Of a stretch of 33,910 nucleotides of DNA, positions 19,655-27,893 are shown one piece after another (positions within the stretch are counted from its first letter, which is position 1; each line of letters begins with the position of its first letter). The DNA is from Clostridiaceae bacterium (GTDB lineage: Bacteria > Bacillota > Clostridia > Saccharofermentanales > Fastidiosipilaceae): positions 1-33,910 of the forward strand of contig JAAZJE010000053.1 in the NCBI GenBank assembly GCA_012800515.1, written 5' to 3'. The position numbers and the translations under genes are program-made. Under the pieces are notes generated by a model. The model saw only the letters and a program-made list of their open reading frames with translations, was not told where the DNA came from and did no database searches.

Positions 19655-20779
19655 ATGCATTTTATATGTTCTCTTGAAGAAATAAGGAGAGGTGTTTCGG
19701 CCGCGGCAAAGGCCACTATTGCCAAGTCTCCCAACGCGATGTATGAGGTTTTGCTGATTCAGGCCTTTGACGGAGAAGATCCCCGCGTGGTAATAACCGG
19801 ATATTCCGGTGACATCAGCATAGAAACAGTCACGCCGGCGGAGGTGCGTAGTACCGGATCCGTTGTTGTATCGGCACGTTTTTTATCAGAGATAATTGCC
19901 AAACTCGACGAGCAACGAGTAAGTTTTTATCTGCGTGAAGAGACGATGATGATCATCGAGAGTGGTCAGGGTATGTACAATATCTATTGCGAATCAGGAG
20001 ATATCTATCCGCCGGTCAATTGGTTGGAGACAGATGAGGTTATCGATCTGCCTCTGCCCGCAATGATTGACATGATTCGCCGAACCTTGTTCTCGGCCAG
20101 CAGTGAGACCGTGCGCCAGACTTTCAGCGGATGCTTCTTCTACAGCGATGGAGTTAAGTTCGATGTCGTCGGAATAGATGGTTTCCGCATGGCCCTGCGG
20201 CGTCGGCGTAGCACGGACGAAGAGCAGTATCCCGAGATGAGTTTTAATGTTCCCGGCCGTACATTGCGCGAGCTGGCTTCGATTTCCTTCCGTCACGATC
20301 GTATGAAGGTGGCTCTCAGCGGTAATCGCATTGTTTTTGCTACTCCATCGATTCGTGTCGGTTCGCCGCTAATTTCGGGAGACTATATCAATTACGAGAG
20401 CATTATTCCTCAAGCGCCGACGACTCGCATGACTGTTAACCGCTCTGAGATGTTGGCCGCTATCGAACGTTCGTTGCTCATTGTTCCCGAGGATAATCGC
20501 AAGCTGAATGTACAGATCTCGACGCCTGACAACCAGACGTTGATTATGGATATTGCCTCGAGCCGCGGCACTTTCCATGAGAGCATTCGAGTGGACGTAA
20601 CCGGCGAATTAATCAATCTCTTTTTCAATCCTAACTATATTTGTGACGCCCTGAGAGCAATTGATGAGGAGAAAATTGAGATGGCCTTCACCGGTATGGT
20701 CGGTCCGACGGTCCTCCTGCCACTGGAGGGTGACGGATGGCTCTATCTCCTCCTGCCTTTGCGTAGCGTTCAACCCTAA
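19655..20779 (+). CDS. dnaN: DNA polymerase III beta subunit (sliding clamp)
   Basis: The 374-residue clamp encircles DNA and tethers polymerase III. The protein opens MHFICSLEEI, matching the family's usual MxFxC/E start, and shows the three-domain clamp layout, with FNVPGRTLRELASI in the middle domain and an ending VLLPLEGDGWLYLLLPLR. The ATG at 19655 is chosen by homology. The only strong Shine-Dalgarno, AAAAGGAGG at 19612-19620, is 34 nt upstream, separated by a potential hairpin (19619-19647). A TTG at 19643 in the same frame would add four residues and is still 22 nt from that site. It lies between oriC and recF. Confidence 0.97.
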   Translation: MHFICSLEEIRRGVSAAAKATIAKSPNAMYEVLLIQAFDGEDPRVVITGYSGDISIETVTPAEVRSTGSVVVSARFLSEIIAKLDEQRVSFYLREETMMIIESGQGMYNIYCESGDIYPPVNWLETDEVIDLPLPAMIDMIRRTLFSASSETVRQTFSGCFFYSDGVKFDVVGIDGFRMALRRRRSTDEEQYPEMSFNVPGRTLRELASISFRHDRMKVALSGNRIVFATPSIRVGSPLISGDYINYESIIPQAPTTRMTVNRSEMLAAIERSLLIVPEDNRKLNVQISTPDNQTLIMDIASSRGTFHESIRVDVTGELINLFFNPNYICDALRAIDEEKIEMAFTGMVGPTVLLPLEGDGWLYLLLPLRSVQP

Positions 20780-20806
20780 ACAGGGCGGAGTCGAAAACGG
20801 AGAGCA

Positions 20807-22015
20807 ATGCAAATAGCACGCCTGGAATTGCGTGATTTTCGCAATTACGAAAGTCTAAATCTAGAAATAAACCGAAAAACCAATCTGTTTTTCGGACAGA
20901 ACGGTCAGGGAAAAACCAATCTCCTCGAGGCTGTGTATATGTGCTCTTGTGCCCGATCCCATCGTACGGCCCGGGATCAGGACTTGGTGCGTCGGAGCAG
21001 CGAAAAATACTACATAAAAGTCTCTTTTGCCGAAAAAGGGAAATACGCGGAATCGGTCGCGCTGGCCTGTGATTTAAGCGGGCGAAGTCGCCGCTTTTGG
21101 CATGACGATATTCCGATTCGCCGCTCTTCGGACTGGGTCGGGCTCTTCCATACCGTTATGTTTTCTCCGCAGGATCTGCAACTTATATGCGGTAGTCCGT
21201 CGGTACGGCGGCGCTTTCTAGATATGTTTATATCACAGTTGTGGCCGGCCTATTTTCGAGATTTACAATTATTTAATCGTCTGTTGTCGCAGCGTAACAG
21301 CCTCCTGAAATTATTTCGCGATCTTCCTTCCGGAGAACAGCGTGAACGCCGTCTGGAACTCAGTATATGGGATGAGCAGTATGCCCTGGCCGCGGCGCGA
21401 ATAATGCAGCGCCGCCAGACCGTGGTCAATCGTCTTTCCGCCTATGCCGAAAAAAACCATACGTCAATCGCCGGTTGTGATGAGACGCTAGGCATCGAGT
21501 ATCGTCCGTCGGTTCGCAGCTTGATTCCCGACCCGGCGGAACCGGAAACGGAGAAGATCAGCCGCCTACTACTTGCTCGACTGTCCGCCAATGTCGACGA
21601 CGATGTCCTGCGCGGCTGGACCGGAGTCGGGCCGCATCGCGATGATTTAACAATTCAAATTGACGGTGTCGATGCGCGCCTCTACGCATCGCAGGGTCAA
21701 CAGCGCACCGCCGTTCTCGCTCTCAAACTTGCGGAAATAAAATTGATGCGGGAAGTGACCCGTACTGCCCCCGTTCTTCTGCTCGACGACGTCTTATCCG
21801 AGTTGGATTCCGTCCGCCGTCGTGCCCTGATGGATAGCATCGGAGATATTCAGGTGCTCATTACCTGTACGGATCGGGATTGGTTCGACCTTAACTGGCA
21901 GTCACTATCGGACACATCCACGAATATTGCGTATTTCTTCGTTCGAGACGGCAAAGTTTTTCCCGAAGGAGTCGTCCCGGAAGAGAGCGTCGTTACGGCG
22001 GACATTTCGGAATGA
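20807..22015 (+). CDS. recF: DNA replication and repair protein RecF
   Basis: This 402-residue SMC/ABC-type ATPase loads RecA at single-strand gaps together with RecOR. Walker A GQNGQGKT is at 30-37, the GPHRDD block at 275-280, the ABC signature YASQGQQRT at 293-301 and Walker B VLLLDDVLSELD at 323-334. GGAGAG precedes the ATG, 27 bp after dnaN, so both are probably cotranscribed. The S4-domain gene yaaA, often found between dnaN and recF in Bacillota, is missing. Confidence 0.98.
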   Translation: MQIARLELRDFRNYESLNLEINRKTNLFFGQNGQGKTNLLEAVYMCSCARSHRTARDQDLVRRSSEKYYIKVSFAEKGKYAESVALACDLSGRSRRFWHDDIPIRRSSDWVGLFHTVMFSPQDLQLICGSPSVRRRFLDMFISQLWPAYFRDLQLFNRLLSQRNSLLKLFRDLPSGEQRERRLELSIWDEQYALAAARIMQRRQTVVNRLSAYAEKNHTSIAGCDETLGIEYRPSVRSLIPDPAEPETEKISRLLLARLSANVDDDVLRGWTGVGPHRDDLTIQIDGVDARLYASQGQQRTAVLALKLAEIKLMREVTRTAPVLLLDDVLSELDSVRRRALMDSIGDIQVLITCTDRDWFDLNWQSLSDTSTNIAYFFVRDGKVFPEGVVPEESVVTADISE

Positions 22016-22025
22016 GGGAATGGCG

Positions 22026-22274
22026 ATGTACGTAAATATCGGAGCAGATATCGTTATGTCGGCAAAGAACATTATCGGCGTTTTCGACCTGGACTTACTG
22101 TCCGCCGAGTCGGTGCAGCCAACCAACCTAAAGCTCCTGAAAATGTACGAAGACAGCGGATTTCTGCATATTATCGGCGATAAAATTCCCCGAATGGCCG
22201 TCCTTACCCTGACCGGGGTCTGGCTTAGTCCCCTGAGCCCGGAGACATTGCGCCAGCGACTCGAGAAAAGCTGA
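22026..22274 (+). CDS. remB: RemA/RemB-family regulator (DUF370)
   Basis: This 82-residue protein opens MYVNIGADIVMSAKNIIGVFDLD, the hallmark of the DUF370 family. In Bacillus the paralogue RemA is a DNA-binding activator of biofilm matrix genes; the recF-gyrB neighbour is called RemB or YaaB. The recF TGA overlaps a GAGGGA ribosome binding site that fits the ATG at 22026. An in-frame ATG at 22020 is too close to that site. It is probably translated from the dnaN-recF transcript. Its role here is inferred only from family and position. Confidence 0.85.
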   Translation: MYVNIGADIVMSAKNIIGVFDLDLLSAESVQPTNLKLLKMYEDSGFLHIIGDKIPRMAVLTLTGVWLSPLSPETLRQRLEKS

Positions 22275-22422
22275 GACACCTTTAAAAGAACACTTCTCCC
22301 TTCCTCCTAGAAGGTATAAAAACTTCACTTTTATAGACTTTATGGCACGAAAGACAGAGACGAAGAAGTCGCTTCCGGTGAGCGTTCGGTCGGGCGTTCG
22401 GTTGGCTTGCGTTCTGGCTTTC

Positions 22423-22443
22423 CATGCAGTTGCATGATATAAT
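22423..22443 (+). promoter_or_regulatory. gyrB promoter with an inverted repeat
   Basis: A perfect TATAAT (22438-22443) is preceded by TGA (extended -10). Immediately upstream is a perfect inverted repeat, CATGCA-GT-TGCATG (22423-22436), which places an operator-like palindrome in the promoter spacer. No good -35 is visible. The leader to gyrB is about 70 nt. The wider gap 22275-22519 holds an A/T-only inverted repeat (TATAAAA/TTTTATA, 22315-22335) and no gene. Confidence 0.6.
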
Positions 22444-22519
22444 TACGAGGATTTGAAGGAATAAAAAGACGCAAAAAAGCCGTCGGCACAGCCTGTGGAT
22501 TTAGCGTAGAGGATAAAAG

Positions 22520-24574
22520 ATGACGAGAGACAAAGAAGATCAGGACATCATTTTAGAGGAAGAACAACGTCAGGAAAATCAGGAGTTGTTGGACGGCGAC
22601 GAACCGTTCGAGGAATCCGAGCAGGATGCGACTCTACTCAATTCACAGGATGCCTTCAGCACGGTAAGCACGGCGCGTTACGACGAGAGAGATATCCAGG
22701 TGCTGGAAGGACTCGAGGCGGTGCGCAAGCGCCCCGGCATGTACATCGGCGACACGACGATGCGCGGTTTGCATCACCTTATATATGAGATCGTGGCGAA
22801 CTCAATAGATGAGGCTCTGGCCGGACGGTGCACAGATGTGTGGGTGACCCTGCGCCCGGATAAAAGCATCGTTGTTGAGGATAACGGTAGCGGGATACCG
22901 GTCGGCATGCACCCGACCGCCGGAATACCGACGGTTGAGGTGGTCCACACGGTGCTGCATGCCGGCGGTAAGTTCGGCGGCGGCGCGTACAGCATCAGCG
23001 GCGGTCTGCACGGCGTCGGTGCCTCTGTAGTCAATGCGCTTTCCAAGGCCATGCGCGTTACGGTAAAGCGGGACGGCAAAATCTATCAGATCAGTTTTGA
23101 GCGCGGCGAGACGACCGAGCCGCTTGAGGTCATCGGTGAAACCGATCCCGCCGATACCGGCACAAAAACGGAGTTTTGGCCCGACCCGGAAATCTTTGAC
23201 GAAGTAGAGTTTGACTTTGACACAATGCTAAAACGCTATCGGGAAATGGCCTTCCTTAACAAGGAGATCATAATTACCCTGATTGACGAGCGCGATCCGG
23301 AGAATATCGTCCGCAAGAAATTACACTATGACGGCGGAATAATATCCTTCGTCGAATATCTCAATCGCAGTCGCCAGGCGCTGTTCTCGCCGCCGATATT
23401 CATTGCCAAACGCACGGACAATGAATACGTTGAAGTAGCAATTCAGTACAATACATCATACGCAGAGAGCATATATTCATATGCAAACAATATAGCTACG
23501 GTAGAGGGAGGAACACATATGACCGGCTTCCGCTCCGCCCTGACCAAAGTGATAAACGACTATGCCCGTAAATATAAATACCTCAAGGACAATGATAAAA
23601 ACTTCGCCGGAGAAGACGTGCGCGAAGGCATAACGGCAATTATCAGTGTAAAGCTCCCCGTCCCGCAGTTTGAAGGCCAGACCAAGAGCAGGCTCGGAAA
23701 CGCAACAATGCGTACCCTGGTTGAAACGACGATGAATGAGCGCTTGGCGTTGTATTTAGAGGAAAACCCCGCCGTCGCGCGCCAGATTATCGATAAATGC
23801 CTGGCAGCGTCGCGAGCCCGTGATGCTGCGCGGAGAGCGCGTGATTTGTCGCGAGCCGCCAGCGCTTTTGAAACGGTTTCTTTGCCCGGCAAACTCGCCG
23901 ACTGTCAGTCAAACGATCCCACGCTCTCCGAACTCTTCATCGTTGAAGGAGACTCGGCAGGTGGCACCGCCAAGAGCGGGCGCGAGCGCAAGTATCAGGC
24001 GATTCTGCCGCTTTGGGGAAAAATGCTCAATGTCGAACGTTCCCGCGTCGACAGAGTATACGCGAATGAAAAGCTCCAGCCGGTAATTATGGCCATCGGA
24101 GCCGGGATCGGCAGTGATTTTGACATTGATCGTGCCCGTTACCACAAGGTCATCATCATGGCCGACGCCGATGTCGACGGATCGCATATCCGCACCCTGC
24201 TACTGACTTTCTTTTTCCGTTATATGCGTCCCCTGGTCGAAGCCGGCTGTGTCTACATCGCCTGCCCGCCCCTTTATAAGGTTCAGGAAGGCAATAAGTT
24301 CTTCTACGCCTATGACGAGGAGGGTGTCGAGCAGATCAAAACGGAACAGGGTTGGTCCAAGCCGCGCCTGCAACGTTATAAGGGCTTGGGAGAAATGGAT
24401 GCCGAGCAGCTCTGGGAGACGACCATGAATCCCGCCACCCGCAAGTTGCTTAAAGTGACCGTAGAGGATATCCAGAGTATCGACGAAACCGTCGCACTCC
24501 TGATGGGGCCCGAAGTTCAGCCCCGCCGCGAATTTATTATCGAGAATGCCCAATACGCCCGTCTCGATCTTTAG
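22520..24574 (+). CDS. gyrB: DNA gyrase subunit B
   Basis: This 684-residue subunit is the ATPase half of gyrase, which supercoils DNA. GHKL ATPase motifs are NSIDEA at 94-99, DNGSGIP at 121-127 and GGLHGVGASVVNALS at 161-175. Toprim motifs are EGDSAGG at 476-482 and DADVDG at 549-554, and the C-terminus has YKGLGEMDAEQLWETTMNP. About 50 acidic, low-complexity residues (DDKED-like, EEEQRQENQE) precede the conserved start at ARYDERDIQVLEGLEAVRKRPGMYIG, which is longer than usual. AGAGGA precedes the ATG. The gyrA gene, the usual neighbour, does not follow and is not in the window. GyrB rather than ParE is inferred from the location. Confidence 0.96.
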   Translation: MTRDKEDQDIILEEEQRQENQELLDGDEPFEESEQDATLLNSQDAFSTVSTARYDERDIQVLEGLEAVRKRPGMYIGDTTMRGLHHLIYEIVANSIDEALAGRCTDVWVTLRPDKSIVVEDNGSGIPVGMHPTAGIPTVEVVHTVLHAGGKFGGGAYSISGGLHGVGASVVNALSKAMRVTVKRDGKIYQISFERGETTEPLEVIGETDPADTGTKTEFWPDPEIFDEVEFDFDTMLKRYREMAFLNKEIIITLIDERDPENIVRKKLHYDGGIISFVEYLNRSRQALFSPPIFIAKRTDNEYVEVAIQYNTSYAESIYSYANNIATVEGGTHMTGFRSALTKVINDYARKYKYLKDNDKNFAGEDVREGITAIISVKLPVPQFEGQTKSRLGNATMRTLVETTMNERLALYLEENPAVARQIIDKCLAASRARDAARRARDLSRAASAFETVSLPGKLADCQSNDPTLSELFIVEGDSAGGTAKSGRERKYQAILPLWGKMLNVERSRVDRVYANEKLQPVIMAIGAGIGSDFDIDRARYHKVIIMADADVDGSHIRTLLLTFFFRYMRPLVEAGCVYIACPPLYKVQEGNKFFYAYDEEGVEQIKTEQGWSKPRLQRYKGLGEMDAEQLWETTMNPATRKLLKVTVEDIQSIDETVALLMGPEVQPRREFIIENAQYARLDL

Positions 24575-24654
24575 GCAGAAGACGAATTGGAAACAGAGCC
24601 GGTCGCAAACCTTGTGAGGCATATTTTTGTCATATTTATGCTGTAGAGACCGCA

Positions 24655-24660
24655 TATAAT
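24655..24660 (+). promoter_or_regulatory. Candidate -10 of the unknown large ORF
   Basis: A perfect TATAAT lies about 38 bp before the chosen start, with only a weak ATATTT at -35 spacing. It suggests the gene can be transcribed independently of gyrB. Confidence 0.35.
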
Positions 24661-24697
24661 CGTGCTCCCCAAAAACTTATTGCAAAGGCACGGAAAT

Positions 24698-26839
24698 ATG
24701 CGTCGTTATATTTTAAGCGATGACGACGATATCGTCATTAAGGAAAGCCAATTTAAAACAGTCGGTTATGAACTGTTATACTATTATACTTTTTGCTATT
24801 TAGACTTACCAAAGCACTTAACAAATCTTAGCTTCAGCAGACAAGAGATAATCATGGTTATAGTGCTGCTTTTTGCAAGGCTTCATTCAAAGCTGGCACT
24901 GAATACAAAAACAGCAAAAATAAGAGTACTTCTACGTGAGACAGGTCTCGAGGAAATCATCTTAAGCGGGCACAGCGCCCTTCGAGAAAGGGAAGCGCAT
25001 GGTTCTCTCCAAAAGACAGAGGCGCAAGATCTCCTTCGAAAGGCAGAAATACAAAAGTATCTTCATGAAATAGTTACCGAGTTGGAACGAGTAAATGTTG
25101 TAGGCGATGTCAAAGGCTTTTTTGCCCTACAGCATAAACTTGGCAAAAGTATTCCTTCCCTAGTTAGTAACCTACGCAGAAACTACCCCCAAATAGTCAC
25201 TGCTAATATGGCCTTCTTATTGAGCTCTCAAGGCCAAAGAGTCTCCGAAACGCCCTTATTCAAGGCGAGAACTCAATATGTGCGGCTCTTCCCTCGAAAG
25301 GGCTTCGTGTTGCCGTGCCGAATCAGCAACATTCCTATGAAAACATGGCGAATCGAGTGTTACCGAAAGGGAGAATCCCGTTTAAGGAGAAATAAGGTAA
25401 ATCCGGTCGATATAATTTTATTGCGACGTATTCTTCCTCAGCGAGAATATTTTCTCCGCCTGAATTTACGCGAGACGGAAATGCCGCTGATATTTTGCCG
25501 GGATCAAGCCGCCTCAAAAGACATGACAAAGCGAGATTTTACTGCCGGTCTAAAAACAAAATACGGTGAGACACCGGTTTTTGCCCTGTTCTTGTTCTCG
25601 CGGGCATATAATTTCCTGTTTTCTCGCGGTATTGCGGCTTTCCGCAAGACTTTAAATAAAATGACGACTGGTTCACTAAAGAAAACCCGTAGAAAGAAGA
25701 AAACATCCGGAAGAGCTTTACGGCTCCGTATAGAGAACAGCACTTCGGACTCCAAAGAGAAGCACAGAGTAAAGAAAATGGATCGACTCAAATACTTTGT
25801 GATGAGAAAAAACACGACAGCAATAATAAATCGTTTGAGAGCACATCCACTCTTTCTCTATTTCTCGTTACCGCTCCTACGCCGTCTGGAGATATCAGAC
25901 ATATTCAAGAAAAAAGATCCGAAGAGGATCAACAGAAGAAGATTCAAGAATAATGCCCCGGAGAGTGACAGCGAAAGCAAGGCAAAAGGTGCGAGCAGAA
26001 TTATTGTGGCGGCACGCCTGGCGATATTACTGCTGGAAAAGCTATTGGCACTAAAATTCAAGGTCAAGCGTAATCGAATACTGAAACTTTATCTCATGTC
26101 CGCCGATAAGGAGAACTTACTGCGAGAAAACAACGGACTGGAACTGCTGTATGAACATCTGAAGAGCCTCGAAATGAGAGCGGAGAGTATATCGGCAACT
26201 GAGTATGAATCAAATCGTAACAATCTATATGCGATTCAGGGATTAACGGAGCTGCAAAAGATCGTTCAACGCGGCATTTTAATCAGATTATTGGAAACAA
26301 AAGCATTATTGCACGAAAGCAATCTCGATTTTCCCTTTTCCGGGGTTTATATGCGGAAAATCTTGTTGGCCGACATAGATGGCAATTTAACAGAGATCCG
26401 ACAGATTGGAGGACTAAACGGAGAAATACGACGAACCTTTGCCACGCTGGGAATAGAGCTTCCTCCCGGTTATCAGACCGATCGGACACCGAAAAGAAGC
26501 CGAAGAGGAGCAAAAAGACAGTTGTTTGCAACGAGAGAAGGCGCTATTACTGCCCCAAGGAGAAAAAAGCGAGGGAAAAGGCCATTGAGCCTGCCGGAGC
26601 ATAGAGCATCCGGGAAATGCTTTATCTCTCTATATGCCGACAGATGTCCGTTCTACAGCGTTGGGGAGAAAAGATGCGGCAAAGTTTGCGCTCAGCGTAT
26701 TCCAATGAAGGGCATCCCGTTTGTTTCCCGTACTTTAGCGAAGAAATATCCGAACGTGGCGGAAGAAGTGCCGGAGTATGGACTTGCAAGATGTGGGGAA
26801 CAACCCGAAGAGCAGCTCTCACGCTATCTTCCCGACTGA
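24698..26839 (+). CDS. Large basic protein of unknown function
   Basis: I do not recognise this 713-residue protein. The ATG at 24698 follows AAAGG at suitable spacing; an upstream GTG at 24662 would add 12 residues. The sequence is rich in lysine and arginine, with basic patches such as KKTRRKKKTSGR near 330 and RRGAKR/APRRKKRGKR near 590-620. It has predicted helices with hydrophobic stretches (EIIMVIVLLFARL, IIVAARLAILLLEKLLAL). A C-terminal cysteine group (Cys641, 650, 660, 664) could bind zinc. The DNA is clearly more AT-rich, with many AGA/AGG codons, unlike its neighbours, which suggests foreign origin or fast drift. It sits between gyrB and parS-parA, where gyrA is often found. The long uninterrupted frame and start signals support a real gene. 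Confidence 0.65.
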   Translation: MRRYILSDDDDIVIKESQFKTVGYELLYYYTFCYLDLPKHLTNLSFSRQEIIMVIVLLFARLHSKLALNTKTAKIRVLLRETGLEEIILSGHSALREREAHGSLQKTEAQDLLRKAEIQKYLHEIVTELERVNVVGDVKGFFALQHKLGKSIPSLVSNLRRNYPQIVTANMAFLLSSQGQRVSETPLFKARTQYVRLFPRKGFVLPCRISNIPMKTWRIECYRKGESRLRRNKVNPVDIILLRRILPQREYFLRLNLRETEMPLIFCRDQAASKDMTKRDFTAGLKTKYGETPVFALFLFSRAYNFLFSRGIAAFRKTLNKMTTGSLKKTRRKKKTSGRALRLRIENSTSDSKEKHRVKKMDRLKYFVMRKNTTAIINRLRAHPLFLYFSLPLLRRLEISDIFKKKDPKRINRRRFKNNAPESDSESKAKGASRIIVAARLAILLLEKLLALKFKVKRNRILKLYLMSADKENLLRENNGLELLYEHLKSLEMRAESISATEYESNRNNLYAIQGLTELQKIVQRGILIRLLETKALLHESNLDFPFSGVYMRKILLADIDGNLTEIRQIGGLNGEIRRTFATLGIELPPGYQTDRTPKRSRRGAKRQLFATREGAITAPRRKKRGKRPLSLPEHRASGKCFISLYADRCPFYSVGEKRCGKVCAQRIPMKGIPFVSRTLAKKYPNVAEEVPEYGLARCGEQPEEQLSRYLPD

Positions 26840-26929
26840 AAGCAGGCGCCAAATGAATTTTCTTTCTTGATAGAGGCCTCGCGCCATATGTTCCCTTTAT
26901 CGGAGAGGGGAGGAGAAGGTTAGAAGGAA

Positions 26930-26945
26930 TGTTTCACGTGAAACA
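26930..26945 (+). promoter_or_regulatory. parS: parS site 1
   Basis: A perfect 16-bp TGTTTCACGTGAAACA, the consensus centromere site bound by ParB/Spo0J. It lies about 125 bp upstream of parA. Confidence 0.95.
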
Positions 26946-26957
26946 TTTTTATGCCTC

Positions 26958-26991
26958 TCTCGGGAATGTTTCACGTGAAACACTCCCGAGA
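26958..26991 (+). promoter_or_regulatory. parS: parS site 2 inside a 34-bp palindrome
   Basis: A second perfect TGTTTCACGTGAAACA (26967-26982) is flanked by TCTCGGGA and TCCCGAGA. These extend the symmetry to 34 bp with one mismatched pair. The two parS sites are 37 bp apart start to start. The longer palindrome could form a strong RNA hairpin after the upstream ORF, but no T-run follows. Confidence 0.93.
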
Positions 26992-27035
26992 ACAGTATGA
27001 AAAACCCCAAAAGGATGCCTGTAAGCGGCAAATAC

Positions 27036-27044
27036 TGTTATAAT
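27036..27044 (+). promoter_or_regulatory. Candidate parA promoter (extended -10)
   Basis: TATAAT at 27039-27044 is preceded by TGT, an extended -10, with no clear -35. It lies 26 bp before the parA ATG, just after the parS sites, so ParB spreading could affect it. Confidence 0.55.
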
Positions 27045-27070
27045 CAGCGTAATAGGGTAAGGAGTAGCGC

Positions 27071-27856
27071 ATGGCATACATAATAGCGGTAACAAATCAA
27101 AAGGGAGGAGTGGGGAAAACTACCACTACACTCAATCTCGGGGCATACCTTGCCAGAAGAGGGAAAAGAGTACTAATTATTGATTTAGACGCTCAGGGAA
27201 ACGCGACATCGGGCTTAGGCTTTGACAAGACAAAGCAAACACCCAACATATACCACTGCTTGATCGACGGGTTGCCGATCGATTCCGTAATTCGCGATAC
27301 CGGCCGCCGTAATTTATCACTTTGTCCGGGGAATATTGATTTAGCCGGGGGAGAGGTTGAGTTGGTAAGGATACCTAGTCGCGAGTTTCGCCTGCGCGAG
27401 GTTCTGACGGGAATGCAGCAGAAATTCGATTTTGTTCTTATTGACTGCCCGCCCTCCTTGGGGCTCATGACAGTTAACGCTCTGACGGCGGCTCAAGGCG
27501 TCCTGATCCCGATTCAGGGGGAATACTACGCCCTGGAGGGAGTGTCGCAGCTAATGAATACAATTGAGCTGGTCCGTTACCAGCTTAATCAGAATTTGAT
27601 AGTTTTCGGGGTTGTGGTTACGATGTATGACGTGAGGACTCAGCTCTCGGCTCAAGTTGCCGAGGAAGTTAGAAAATATTTTAAGGAGCACGTTTTCAAT
27701 ACAATTATTCCACGTAATGTTAGATTAAGTGAGGCTCCCAGTTTTGGAAAGACTATAGATGAATATGAAAAAAAGTCTAAAGGTGCGTTAGCATATCATG
27801 AACTAGCCAAAGAGGTTATAGAAAGAGAAAAAAAGACACGTTTTTTATATGCATAA
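27071..27856 (+). CDS. parA: Chromosome partitioning ATPase ParA (Soj)
   Basis: This 261-residue deviant-Walker ATPase binds DNA nonspecifically and helps move and regulate origins together with ParB. The deviant Walker A KGGVGKTT is at 11-18 with the signature Lys11. The Walker A' region is VLIIDLDAQGN and Walker B is FVLIDCPPSLG. The short length fits the chromosomal Soj type, without an N-terminal regulator domain. AAGGAG precedes the ATG. It is followed by parB after 37 bp. Both are preceded by two parS sites. Confidence 0.96.
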   Translation: MAYIIAVTNQKGGVGKTTTTLNLGAYLARRGKRVLIIDLDAQGNATSGLGFDKTKQTPNIYHCLIDGLPIDSVIRDTGRRNLSLCPGNIDLAGGEVELVRIPSREFRLREVLTGMQQKFDFVLIDCPPSLGLMTVNALTAAQGVLIPIQGEYYALEGVSQLMNTIELVRYQLNQNLIVFGVVVTMYDVRTQLSAQVAEEVRKYFKEHVFNTIIPRNVRLSEAPSFGKTIDEYEKKSKGALAYHELAKEVIEREKKTRFLYA

Positions 27857-27893
27857 AAGAAGCAAAGAATAAGGAAGAGAGGAGCAGAGAAAG

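Noticed and set aside
22301..22335. Inverted repeats CCTTC/GAAGG and TATAAAA/TTTTATA after remB
   Set aside because: The stems are short or made only of A/T pairs, and no T-run follows the stronger one; they are not convincing terminators.
22494..22502. DnaA-box-like TGTGGATTT in the gyrB leader
   Set aside because: Two mismatches to the consensus and a single occurrence; likely chance.
26617..26856. A 79-residue plus-strand open frame overlapping the end of the large unknown ORF
   Set aside because: It lies almost wholly inside the larger frame, with no suitable ribosome binding site or recognisable domain.
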